Positions 11,675-22,844 of a stretch of DNA of 64,000 nucleotides are shown piece after piece. Where the stretch lies: the NCBI GenBank assembly GCA_040357565.1, contig JBDODJ010000055.1. One strand, written 5' to 3'. A program made the position numbers and the translations under genes. Each line of letters opens with the position of its first letter. The stretch's first letter is position 1. The DNA comes from Cercozoa sp. M6MM. Taxonomy: Eukaryota; Endomyxa: Ascetosporea. Under the pieces are notes generated by a model that had not been told where the DNA came from, ran no database searches, and saw only the letters and a list, made by a program, of their open reading frames with translations.

Positions 11675-12694
11675 ATGGTGGGCGACACTGTTCAGTACAA
11701 AGTCGTGGTTCTTGGCAACGGCGCGGTGGGAAAAACCTCCCTTTGCAATCGCTTCGTCGAAGGTGCCTTTGCCGACAGTTACAGGCAAACCATAGGACTT
11801 GACTTCTTCATCAAAAAGCTGGAGTTGGGAAGAAAGGGTGGCACTGCGGCTTTGCAAATATGGTACCTCAGCCCTTGCTTGACCTTGACTGTACAGACTG
11901 CAGACGGAATTTAGTAGGGACATCGGAGGAATGTCACTGGGCTCGAGGATGCTGCAAAAATACGTGTACGGAGCGGATGCCGTGCTCCTCGTGTATGACA
12001 TAACTTGTGAAGCTAGCTTCCTCGACCTAGAAGCGTGGCTTGAGATGTCAAAGCTTGCACTACGACGCTCCCAAAACAGTACACTTTGCTCCGAGTCGCT
12101 TAACCTCAAGTTGTTTATTCTGGCGTCGCATGTGTAGGGACACTCTTTGCACTCGTCGCGAACAAATCAGACCTTGGTCATGCTCGCGCGGTCGAGCTTC
12201 GGGCTGACTTACACTTTAGTTCCAGGCACAAAATAGACTACTCGTTTGTGGTAAGTGCAAAGACTGGTGACTCGGTGCGAAAGGCTTTTATCAAGGTACA
12301 GTTTGACATATCGATAATTATACACGTTGCACACTCTCAGCGGCTCGCTTGAGCAACTACCGATGTGTATTTTATGCAGATCGCGGGAGCATTGAGTGGA
12401 CTATCAGACTGCGAAATCGAGGAACAGTGCGAAGAAGTGGTACCGTAGCTTTTAAGCTGATCATACGCACCTGCTGGTGGTAGGTTAAAAAATTGCCCGT
12501 CGCACCCTGAGCAGAACGTCGTTGATGCTGAGGTGGTGCATTACCCGACTACTGTGGACACTTCGTCTCGCGCACGTGTCGTGATGCCACAACATGAGCG
12601 GCTGAAGCATCAGTCCGAACATGAGCAATTGCGACGCGCTGGCGAAAAGCTTATGCCAGAACAGCGGAAACGGCGTCGATGTCTTATTATGTGA
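11675..12694 (+). CDS. RAB28: RAB28-like small GTPase
   Basis: RAB28 is a divergent Rab linked to cilia and BBSome/IFT traffic. Exon 1 (11675-11862) carries the P-loop GNGAVGKTS and the RAB28-typical switch I, YRQTIGLDFFIKKLEL. It splices at TG|GTACC to exon 2 (from 11918), giving WDIGGMSLGSRMLQKY. Exon 3 has ANKSDL (the guanine-specificity NKxD motif) and later SAKTGDSV. Two more exons add IAGALSGLSDCEIEE and a basic tail ending CLIM, a CaaX box for prenylation; RAB28 is known to be farnesylated rather than carrying a double-Cys Rab tail. Human RAB28 has DIGGQ at switch II, whereas this protein has Met in place of that Gln. The stop is at 12692-12694. Identification is firm because both the IGLDFF and DIGG signatures are specific to this family. 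Confidence 0.9.
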
Positions 12695-12918
12695 TCTCTA
12701 AAAATCACTTTTAGCCTTTCTGGGTTAGTTTCAGTTTCTTGGTGCAGAACATAAATTTATTCTGTCGTTGTATAATCCTCGCAATCTTAAAGGTATCTTG
12801 ATACGTTACCGGCAGCCAAAGCCAGGGTGTTTGGCGCGGCGTTTCTCCGACTTTCTCGTCAGGGAGGCAAATACCAAAAGAGAAACATTTTTTCGAGTTC
12901 CCATGCCTAGCCAGAGGC

Positions 12919-15226
12919 ATGCAAATCGAAAGTGAACACAGGGTTGCACGACATGCAGCCCACGCGAAACTACACTTGCCTTTGCGTGAGTTTACATCGA
13001 ATGACGCCAGCAATCCTTCACGCAATCCTTCGCAGCAAAGTCGCACCGACGAGCGTGAAGGTGACACAGACGAACCAAACTCATCAAAGGAGTCTTCTCT
13101 AATGACCGAGGCCGAGATCGAGTCCATTCTCGCTGTTCCACTGGAACGAGTCGCAGTCCAGAGTTCACACGGCGCTGGGAGCAAACACGTGCGCGAGGAG
13201 CTCGAGACTGCCGCTGACGCAGAGTTGCAGATGCTCGCTGCACAACTCGACACACTTGTACCTACATTAGACGATAAGCAAGAAGATGGAGTGCTTCCAC
13301 CAGTGCATGAAGTGCGACGAACCCTGCGCTTATACGGTGTGGAAGTGGCCGCTCTTTCTGCGGCAGATGTCGCCGAGCACGAACGCTTGATGGTGCTATA
13401 CTATACACTCGTTGTGAACATTCTTTAAATTAGCACTTGAGTTTCGCAGGAAGAGGCGCGTGTGAGATACCTAGAATTGCAGCAGAGACTGCATGACCAG
13501 CGCTTAGAACAGATCGCGAAGCGCGAGTCCGAAGCTCGAGCGCGGCTTGCACGAAGAAACGAGGAACTTGATGCAGCTTCACGACAGCGAGACCAGCTTC
13601 TTCGCCAGGTACAAGGACATAAAGACATAACTTTAACCTGCAAACAAAGTATTTAGCGAGCACGGCAACGCGTGCAACGCGACCGAGAGACCCTTCGGCA
13701 GGCACGACATGCTCTACTGAGTGCCTTGACGAGGAGGAAGGCACTGCTCGTGGAGCAGTTCGGCCGATTGCACGAAGCAGGTCCGGCTTCTGACGCTACC
13801 GCGGGAGCACTTTCGCTGATAGAGCGTCGTCACTACGCAGTCGAATGGCAGAGCGCCGCGCGTCTCGTGCGCGTTCGAATCGACAGGTTGCGCTCACTTC
13901 GCGATTCACTGCCAGCAGGCAGTTACATTGTTGTTGCCTCTTTGCTGGTGTGCTTTTGCCCTTGTTCAGTTTATTTTGGAATCTTCAAAATGTGACGTTG
14001 TGAGCAGGATAGAGTAGGTGGGAGGAGAATTGCCTACGCTGGTGGCACACACAACCAAAGACGGCAGACATCTCCACAAAGGCACGGTGGACGCTTCTTC
14101 GATCTGGAAATGAAAATGCTGAGCTCTCACCGCGGCGAAACCACTGACGCTGCCAGTGCCAAGCTTGAGCTGCTCGTGCCGAGTGTGCACGATGCGCGTG
14201 CTTCAATGGCACTGCAGTTTGAACTGGTGAGACAAGACGCGCGGCGTGGAGACGCCGTTGTTGGGTAAGTTGACCGCACGGTTCTGACTACAGACGCATT
14301 CTAGATCTGTGTGCAGTTGGACAGTGTTTCCACTCCAACGAGCGGACAGTTCAATCGTTGATGGACAGTTCAAAGCACCTATGCTGCGTGGCGCAGTTGA
14401 CGCCGACGTTGTGACTTACCGGCAAATAGAAAGTCGCATTGCCGACGACGTCGACTCATGGCTGGTATTTGTTTTCTCAGCGTGTCGTCTTTAAAAACCA
14501 GTGGAGGCTGAGTGCTATGTGGGCAGTGCAACCTATATTTTGGCGTGGTCCACGCTGCAGGCGACGAGCAGCGACGCGAACGAGTACAAGCGCGCTGGCG
14601 TGCGCACATACTTCCACGAGACAACGAAAACGACGTCAGCAGCCCCAGTGCAGCAGAGTCGAATGCCGCCACACCTCGACGGAAACAGCCGTCGCAACTG
14701 ACGTCGCTACTCGGTCGGAGTCGACATCACCGTGTCCATCCAATGCAGGAAATCCTCACCGAGTCGATTGAAACTGCGTCGAGTGCCTTGAGCACTCAGA
14801 ACCTCGCCACTAGTGGTGTTATCGACGATGACAACATTGGAGAAAGCAGTATCGCCTTTGGCGAAGACGTTCAACTGCTGCGCGATGACACTCTCGTATC
14901 GACGTCTGAAACAGAAAGTCCGAACGAATTCGAGTACTTCTACTCCGTGTTGCCACGTAACTGCGCGAGCACAGCACAGACACTGGCGTCTTCGGCGCGC
15001 AAACGCATCGCGTTTCTTTGGGCAGGTGTCAGACTCTCACTCCAGAACAATGATTCCGCTGGAGTGTGAATGGTGTTATGTGCTAGGTAGAGTTTGCAAG
15101 TGATTTCTCTGTGCGAAAGCGTTGGACTTCACAGAGCGCTTTGCATGTGAATGGAGTGCGCTGGGGCTACTTGCTGCAACTTGTGCTTCTGATTTTTGCT
15201 TGCTTTTGGTAAACTTACTCGATAAC

Positions 15227-15278
<52 letters not shown>

Positions 15279-15288
15279 NNNNNNNNNN

Positions 15289-15336
<48 letters not shown>

Positions 15337-16584
15337 CAATCACACACAGTGTGTTGTAGGGTGCGGGGTCTCCTTCATGCATTAGGACAGTACCTGATGC
15401 TGCTTTGGCTTGGAATACCTACAACAGAGCAAACACTGACGCCTTGCGGACAGCGCATCGAGTACGCATACGACAACTTGCCGCTGTCTCACGAGGCACT
15501 CTTGGCATTCGCGGGCTTTGGCATGACACTTGTGTGTCTGGCACTCTGCATCGCTATTGGACTCGTATGGCAACGCACCGTTGCTGGAGGACACTTCCCG
15601 CATGCGGCATCGCTTTCAATCGCTGTGTTTGCTGGATGCGTTACGCTTCAGGCAATCCTGGTACCAGTGTGCGACTGTGCCACAACTAACTGGCGCGGCG
15701 ATGCTTTCAAGATGTTTCACTGGTTCGAACGCTCTGAAGGCTCTGGATTCGCTGGGGTTCTTCTGACGCTCTTGGCTTTGTAGCGTGCTTACATGTCTGT
15801 GCTTGTGTTTGGGTGTGAGTGTGTGACAACATTGTGTCCAACAGAACGGCGGGTACCATGCTGGCCGTGCCACTGTGCTACGTTTACCTGACTAAACTGC
15901 ACATGGATGGGCGAATCGTCGATGTCTACCGCCGCATGCATGCGCAAGACAGCGTCTTCTACCTGGTAGAAACTCTCCCACAGTGAAGATACTCGCAGTT
16001 TTGTGTATGTATACTATTTGGTACTGCAGCCACACGACTTCGAGGTGTCTGCCGCATACGTAAAGCGTGAAATCTTCCACAGCACGGCCAAACGCAGCAG
16101 CGGCGATGCCTTGCGCGTTGTTGTGCGCTCTGTCACGCGCACTCGCGACAATGGTGCTGTGGAGCAAGATCACTTGATTGCGCTGGTGCGTGAGAGTGCC
16201 TGGGGTGACGTTGTTCCGATGCGCCGCTTCATCGTGCGCTCCGATGGGGTACGTACACATCCCATCGCGTATGAAAGTAACATAGGACTATTCCCACAGT
16301 CCATCCTCGAGGCGTTCCCCGACCTCCCAGAATTCGACATCTACGCGAGTCTGCTCAATGACATTGGGGCTTCTCTCCACGGTAGCTCAAACGACACCAA
16401 GCCCTGCGATGAAAAGGAGCGCGACGATTTCGAAGTCGCCGTTGACATTCTTTCGAACAAAGCGCATGGCTACCGCGACAGTCACAGCGAGAGTCGCAGT
16501 CGACGCAGCCTGAGCAGCAACGTATCATCAGGCGCTCAGAAAACTGGACCACTTGTACAAACACTCGACCTGTCGCGTTTGTAA
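12919..16584 (+). CDS. Coiled-coil protein with C-terminal multi-pass membrane region, unknown family
   Basis: The open frame starts at 12919; an internal ATG at 13102 (MTEAEIESILAVPLERVAVQ) is an alternative start. Exons at about 13450-13610 and 13660-13920 are long charged helices (RYLELQQRLHDQRLEQIAKR). After a polar middle (about 14030-15020) come hydrophobic segments: SALGLLAATCASDFCLLLV at about 15155; LLAFAGFGMTLVCLALCIAI and AASLSIAVFAGCVTLQAIL between 15350 and 15783; and TMLAVPLCYVYLTKLHM at about 15857. A soluble C-terminal domain ends at a TAA at 16582. An intron at about 15210-15345 holds an (AC)n array broken by an assembly gap. The coiled-coil and membrane parts could be two adjacent genes; I join them because no stop or start separates the exon chain. 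No family recognised. Confidence 0.5.
15229..15335. repeat. (AC)n microsatellite with 10-N gap
   Basis: A perfect AC dinucleotide array is interrupted by N at 15279-15288. It lies in an intron of the surrounding gene, so true length is unknown. Confidence 0.95.
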
Positions 16585-17637
16585 TTCGATTCATGCTGAG
16601 GTATGCCCGCGACTGGCATTGGTTAAGTAACTAAATAAACTGAACCCCCGAGTTTCGCCAGAGCAATTTGCCGCTTCACAGGCAGGGTTATCAATGCCGC
16701 TATCGACATTAGAGTATTGTACATTTTGGACGTCACTGCTCGCACTATCGATAACGTCGCGAGATCAGGAAACAAAACTGGTCGTTCCCATGTGGAGATT
16801 GACGCCAGCGTTTCTAGTCTGTCGCGCGATCAGGCAGAATAAATGTTTGAACCGGAAGTCTTGTCATTCGTCTCAGCATGCCGACGCTTTGCTCGCACAC
16901 GGCGATTTGATGGTTCTTGAACCGTTAATGATACAAGGTCCAGCTTTGTCCGGCACGTGAGTTCAAAAACTGACCCAGTGCCACTTCAGGCTGTCTGATC
17001 GGCACACGCGCATGCTACTTACGTTGTGCACGAGCTCTGGTAATGCCATGGCCATGGGACGGGTGAAAGCTTGGAGGCTTTATCGAAGTCAATTAAATCA
17101 GCGCAAGCACTAACACGGCATAACGTATCAAGTGCAAAGGGACGAAGCTCCGCTGGATACGAGGTACCTGCAGTCAAAGTGCGTGAGCTGTAGAAAGCTT
17201 GACCCAAGCTAGGACAGGTCTGCACAACACTTGACAATGCAGGTAGAAGCCTCAGTATGTATTGCGGCAGGAGATACCTAGCAAACAAAATCCTTCATCG
17301 CTGACGAGTAGTCGGATGACAGACTTGATTGAGAAACGCTATGCCTTAACACTTGGGAGTACGCTAAGAGGCCACGCCGGCAAGGGGAGCAGTTCAGAAC
17401 TGAACTACCGTTCACGTCAGTTCAATTGATGAACCAGTTGGTACAATCAATCAATCAATCAATAACTCTAGCATAGATCTAACCTAATGCAGGCGACGAG
17501 GCGAGGCTTCTAGCAATGAAGTACAGCAAGTACCACAACAAATCACCGTGACCAGACGTCAGTTCGGGTCACCACCACGCAGTGTGCCGTCGGTGCAGTC
17601 TGTCTCTCTGCCAACAACACACAGCCACACACAAGCA
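16585..17637. other. Intergenic region, no gene seen
   Basis: About 1 kb between a plus-strand and a minus-strand gene that converge here. Open frames at 16694-16960 and 17019-17288 have no family resemblance. A short CAAT repeat (about 17445-17462) is present. Confidence 0.5.
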
Positions 17638-20156
17638 CTAGACACACCAGACTAAAAGAGCACCAACGGGTACCGGTCGATCCGGCGGTCGCTCCTGCAC
17701 GGCGATGCGTTCCCACAGGTTGACGAGCTTGCCGACGCCACGCGACTCGTCAAGTAACTGTTCCGAGTCGGAGGCGCCGACGTCCTTCTTGACGTCGTCC
17801 GAGTAGTGCGTGCCAGTGCCAATGCTAGTGCCAGTGCCAGTGCCAGTGCGAGTGCTGGTGTACGGTGGGTCGCTGCCGGTCTTGGAGGTCGACGTGGAGC
17901 TGCTGTTGCTGCCGAGACGACGCAGACTCGGCCAGCGGCGAAAGCGCCGCCGCGATGGCGTGGTATTGGGCTCGTCACCACGGTCTTTCGTGTCGGCGTG
18001 TTTGTCGTTGTTGGCGCCTCCTTCTGGCGCATTGTCCTTGGCGATCTGCCTCCTGTTCAAATAGTATGATAACCTCCACCCCTTGTGAACACAAGGTCTC
18101 CCCTTCCCTAAAGTACCATCGGCGTAGCAAGGCACGAACGCGACCCATCTTGCTTTCGCTGCGTTCCTTGTTGCTTTCGTTGCTTTCGCTCGTGCTTTCG
18201 CTGATGCTTTCGTTGGTGCTGCTGGTGTCGTCGCTGTCATCGTCGTTGTCATCGTCGTCGTCGGACCCAGCAGTGAGTCGCGTGTCCGACTGCGCGTGCG
18301 ACGTCGGCGACAGCGGCTGCAGCTGCGGCAGGTCGCTCGCTCGCACACGCGACATGCGACGCAGCTGCGGTGACCCGCACGGTGCCGTCACCGTCACACT
18401 CTGCTCCTGTCACCAGCCACAGGTCACCAGTCACCAGTCACCAGTCACCAGTCACCAGTCACCAGTCACATTAGTCGAACCGTTGGTATAACAAGTTACC
18501 GGCTCTGACTCGGACTCTGGAATCTCTTGCTCGCAGTCACGAATGGCTAGCAGCCACTAAACAACAAGGGGTGTGGGGGGGGGGGGGGTAAAAAGGAGTA
18601 AACATGCTACCTGCATGGCATCACGCACAGGCAGCAGTAGCCATACGGGCTCGTCGTCGGCATCGCGACAGCACAGTACGGCACTGCCACGCGGGTACCT
18701 CCGTCGGCCTCTCTCTGTAGCATTCACACACGCAAGGGTACACCCCTAGAGATATGGAAGGACGGCAGCGTGTACCGTCCAGAGGCGGCACGATACGCGG
18801 TGTGGCAGCCTCAAAGAAGAGCACGCGGAAGGCGGCTCCGGCGTCGCGGTCCGCCGACGGCAGCAGGTGCAGCTCGTTGCGTACTAGCACACCAAAGCAC
18901 GGCCGGAACTGCAGCGGTATCCGCTCGTCGCTCAACTCGGTGTCACTACCCAAGTGGTCGCTACCCACGTGGTCACTCTGATCGTTAGTGCCACTGGCAC
19001 CGCCCTGGAGCGACGCGAGCCACCGTTCGGCACGTGCACTGCCGGGACCAAAGACCACGTCGAGCACGTCGTCATTTGGCACCGGTGTCGCTTCCTCCTC
19101 CTCGTCATCCTCGTCGAACGACTCCTCTGGTAGGTCGTCAAAGCCCTCTGAATAATGGGTAATATGGGTAGGGTAGGGTAGGGTAGAGGTAGGGGTAAAG
19201 GTAGAGCAGGAAACAACACACCAGTGGCCAAGGCAACGTAGCCACAGCATCGCACGTCCTTTCGGTCCGCGCGGAAGGACAGTTCCGTCAACAGGTCCTC
19301 GCGGAGGTCGCGCGATTCCGGCGACAGCGGGAAACGGAACAAGGGCGTGCTCGAGGCCTTTTCCGTGCCCTGCGCCGCCGCTGCTATGGCCGGTGCCGAA
19401 CCCGATGACCTGCGGGGTCGAGGGGTTAAATGCGGTTACAAGGGGATAGGCGGTTAAAGGGGGTAAGACAGGGGGTAAAGTGGGTATGACAGGGGGTAAA
19501 GTGGGTATGACAGGGGGGGGGGGGGGGGGGGGGTGATGGTACGCAGCAGCGACTGACAACGGCAACGCGAACGACGCGCGCTCAGCCGCGGATCGAAAAG
19601 CGAATAGGAAGAGTTCTTCGCTAGCTACGCTCACGTCGGGAGTTTCACTGGCTACACAGGAACACATTTGACTCATCTAAACGTGCTCAAACTGCGTTGT
19701 TTGAGGCTGCGTGAGGTACGGATGTTGCGCAGGCAGAAGAGTCTCCGCGGCTGGCCGGTGCGACAGGCCACGACGCGTGTGCGCGCGTCCAGACAGAAGG
19801 AACGCGCCGCGTCGCACGGGTCGGCTTCACTGGCGTCCTCGCCGACATCATAGACGCCTGGGGTGGGGGAAGACAAGGGTATCGAGGCACAAGGACGGCT
19901 GGGATAACAGTACTGATCTGTTTCGACATTGTCTCCAGCAGTAACAGAACGCGTTGCCACCGTCCTTCTTGCCAGCTAGAGAGTACTATACATCAAAAGA
20001 AAACTCCATATGGTCAAAATACAAGTACCGTTCTGACCCGGTGGCATACTCGTCCCAAGGCTGCCATCTGAAGGACACAGAAGTGAGAGGGCAAAGGGAA
20101 AGCTCCAAAGACGTGTGCTTGTGCGGTTGGACTTGTGTGTGTGTGTTTGCGTGTGC

Positions 20157-20207
<51 letters not shown>

Positions 20208-20217
20208 NNNNNNNNNN

Positions 20218-20267
<50 letters not shown>

Positions 20268-21162
20268 AAGTACTCATAGGCATGACCGAAGACAACAGGC
20301 ATTCCGGCATAGTACTCGGCAAACTCTCGCGGCAGTCGCTGCACACATCCGCGAGAATGACAGAGTGACTTGATAACGGAGAAAGGAAACACTTACAATG
20401 CACAGCGGCAGCGGTTCGTCCTCTTCCTCCAGGACGTCCATGACACGCGACGCAGTGTCGTGTCTGCGCATACACAACACAGCGTGATAGATGGGATAGT
20501 TTTCGCATCGAGAGGTACCGTATAAACCGTCGCACAACGTGACTGCCATGTGCTGACGCCGTAGCTACTCTGTGCACGCAAAGAGACAAGGAATAATGCG
20601 TGGGGATAAAGACAGCAAACATGCGGTAGAGTCGGTACCGATTGAGCACTTGCTGCTGCTGCTGCCGCGCGACGATACTCGACGGCGCGTTCGGGGGCGA
20701 GTTGGTGCCGGGCCCTGCAGGTGTCACTGTGTATAAGGTCTCCTTCCCTCTACCAAAAAATACGACCAAGAGGGTACGAGGAGAACTCGGCGGCGACAAG
20801 GAGGCACCTCGCAGCGGCCACCTCGTTCTCTGCTCGGTCGGTACCTCCATGCGAGCTGCGTCCGGTGCGATCAGTCGTCTCGTCACCTGTAAGATTTACA
20901 ACACACACATCGTACTGCTATACTGTTGTTGACTCAACACCTTACAGAGACGAGGTCAGACCTACCAAATGATGCACGATCGTGTGTCGGCGCGACATAT
21001 CATCCTGCGACGCGAGGATCTTCTGCGATGGCCGTTTTGATGGCTTTGCAAATCTATCGTCCTGTGTTGAATACACCAAGTTGCATAGTGATCGAACAGA
21101 ACGAGAAAGGAGAAAAGAGCACTCACTGCCAGTGAACGTGTGCGTCTGTGAATTCGACTCAT
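17638..21162 (-). CDS. Uncharacterised acidic multi-exon protein with PH-like segment
   Basis: The likely start is the ATG at 21162 (MSRIHRRTRS), spliced to a basic exon (AKPSKRPSQKILASQDDMSR) and then to LVTRRLIAPDAARMEVP. Middle exons include PREFAEYYAGMPVVFGHAYE and FRWQPWDEYATGSE, then YDVGEDASEADPCD. The piece DVLDVVFGPGSARAERWLAS followed by a beta-rich stretch (FGVLVRNELHLLPS) resembles the end of one PH-type domain and the start of another, but the match is weak. The C-terminal exons are very rich in Asp, Ser, Thr and Gly (about 18300-17790). Introns contain GGGGTAAA-type repeats, a 7-bp CCAGTCA tandem and a GT microsatellite with an N gap. Function unknown. The palindrome TCCGCGCGGA occurs in an exon at 19266. 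Confidence 0.5.
18413..18470. repeat. 7-bp tandem repeat (CCAGTCA)n in an intron
   Basis: At least seven near-perfect copies of CCAGTCA lie in an intron of the minus-strand gene. Confidence 0.85.
20133..20267. repeat. (GT)n microsatellite with 10-N gap
   Basis: A GT array is interrupted by N at 20208-20217, inside an intron of the minus-strand gene. On the coding strand it reads AC. Confidence 0.95.
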
Positions 21163-21555
21163 TTCTGCTGCTGCGATTGTCCTTTTCGTTGAGTTGAGTT
21201 GAGAGATCAGCAGCAACGCTGACAGATGCCAGTTTCAGGCAGTGCTACACGTCGTGTCCCACAAGTTTCGCGCCTCTCGCGCACGGACGCACCTGCAAAG
21301 CGACCAGTCACTCCAAAAAAGCACACACGGCGATCGCTCTCGCGCCGCGGCTCGCTCAGCCGTCACTAAAAAGCCCAAGCACGCCTGTGCTTTGGCTAAC
21401 TCGCCTCGATCGCTGGTTGCTAAACGCAATAATAGCCTGACTGTTATTTATGACGTAGTTATTCATGCTCTTTTAGCACTCATAGGGCGGTATTTTTCGG
21501 CGTAACAACGTGCTCTTTTACTGTACCGCATGGTGACTAACGTCGTTCTTGCGCT
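21163..21555. other. Short intergenic region
   Basis: About 390 bp between the start of the upstream minus gene and the stop of the PCGF-like gene. The only long frames are shadows. AT-rich around 21425-21500. Confidence 0.4.
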
Positions 21556-22640
21556 TCAAAGTGGCGTTGTCGCTCTGTTGATGACGTGATACTCAATGCG
21601 AAGGTCGTGGTGCGCACGTGAGTACAGTCGATGCAGGAACTGCAGCGAGTGCTCGTCGGCCACGTGTTGCGAGTCGACAGTGAGCGATACCTGCGACGAC
21701 CGGACCTGCAGTAGCTGCGCCAGCAGCTTGCGCACAGTCTGCGCAGTGCCTGTAGGGAAGATACACAGAGGAGAAGAGAACAAAAAGCGGACAGAAAAAA
21801 GGCCAGAGAAAGGAGCAAAGGTGAGTTAGAGAGTCAAAGGTACACGTTGGCTCAGTGCGCAAAAAGCGATTCTCGAGCTCGTGCGACGACTGATCGAGCG
21901 GACACAACTCGACAGTGAGCAGACCAGTGTCACTCAGGACCGAGACGGTGTCAACACCGTCAGTGTCACCCACCGAGCGATGCTGATCATTAATGACACG
22001 ATCATCGGTGACGATTTCGGCGGCACCATCGGTGTCTCCGTTGCCGAAATCAACGAGAGCCAGGATGCGATCGAGCGCGGCGTCGAAGCGCACGGTCTCG
22101 CTGTCTGCGATGGCACGTGTCACACCGCCAGTGTCGCAGTCAGCCGAGCCATGTGCCAATTCACGCAACTCAGTGGCTACGTGGCCCAGCATGGTGTTGC
22201 AGCCGGCACGCACGCAGGCCACCGGCATCGCAGAGGCCGAGCCACAGTGCGCCAGCAGGCACGTTAGGCAGCACGAGTGAGCGCACGGCTGCGCACACAT
22301 ACATCCCTTTTACCCACAGTACCCCTCCATCCTTTTGTGTCTACCTGCCTGTGCACTACCAAAATGGTGACGGCGCGCTGCAGCCACTTGGCGCACTTGG
22401 CGCACTTGAGCGCGCTCAAGTCACTCTCGCTGACCTGCACGTGTCCGTGTAAAACAGACATTAAGGATGCTCTGGGCGTACAAACCCTACGTGATAAGAG
22501 GTTTGACGCTTCCTCTTGCGCGGCTCTCTCTCCGTGTCGCTGTCGTCCGACTCATCGGTTCCGCTGGCATCGTTCTCGATCTCGCTGTCATTTTGGAGCA
22601 CGAACTCGCTTAGCTCATTTAAGGCTTCGTTCGTATCCAT
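21556..22640 (-). CDS. Polycomb group RING-finger-like protein (RING + RAWUL)
   Basis: PCGF proteins pair with RING1 in the PRC1 H2A ubiquitin ligase. The start at 22640 opens an acidic N-terminus (MDTNEALNELSEFVLQNDSE) ending in a basic patch, RKRKRQ. Two exons then form a RING-like finger: LKCAKCAKWLQRAVTIL and PCAHSCCLTCLLAHCG, followed by a C-terminal Cys pair in VACVRAGC. The last exon (about 21745-21556) reads TAQTVRKLLAQLLQV, then HVADEHSLQFLHRLY and DLRIEYHV. This follows the ubiquitin-like RAWUL pattern of PCGF proteins (ATVxxLxxFLAxKL, then DDYTLKFVY, then LxLxYRV). The spacer between them is acidic and unlike animal PCGFs. It could also be a RING1-like paralogue. Start codons of this gene and the lipoate ligase are about 205 bp apart. 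Confidence 0.65.
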
Positions 22641-22844
22641 GATACTCTACGTGGTAGTAGCATCCGCCTAAACACGCCTGTGTCTCGCGAAAGCAACCTT
22701 GGTGTGACCATTCTTATTTGTGAAAAAAAAAACAAAGTAAAAGTCCGCGTTCTGTTTAGCGATTTGACAAGGCTCAAAGTGTGCTGAGTGCATTTCACTG
22801 TGTGATTATACAAGTGAGGGCTTGTCCGATCTTTTGTTTGAGAC
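22641..22844. promoter_or_regulatory. Shared divergent promoter region, PCGF-like / lipoate ligase
   Basis: About 204 bp separate divergent start codons. It contains a run of A (about 22722-22735). No known factor site recognised. Confidence 0.35.

Noticed and set aside
15076-15385. Open frames translating to VCVCVC or HTHTHT
   Set aside because: They are translations of dinucleotide microsatellites (also near 20200, 31000, 35000, 36000, 41800, 42400, 55500, 57600, 63900), not proteins.
17638-18348. Alternative frames rich in Ala/Thr/Arg (TRTRTR, ASASAS) over 17.8-18.3 kb
   Set aside because: They are shadows of a hexanucleotide-repetitive, Ser/Thr/Gly-rich coding exon in the frame ending in LVNLWERIAVQE.
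19987-20340. Carboxylesterase-like resemblance (MPVVFGHAYEY, then WQPWDEYATGSERYLYFD)
   Set aside because: The pieces resemble the C-terminal part of type B carboxylesterases, but there is too little upstream coding sequence and no GxSxG nucleophile. Kept as an unknown protein.
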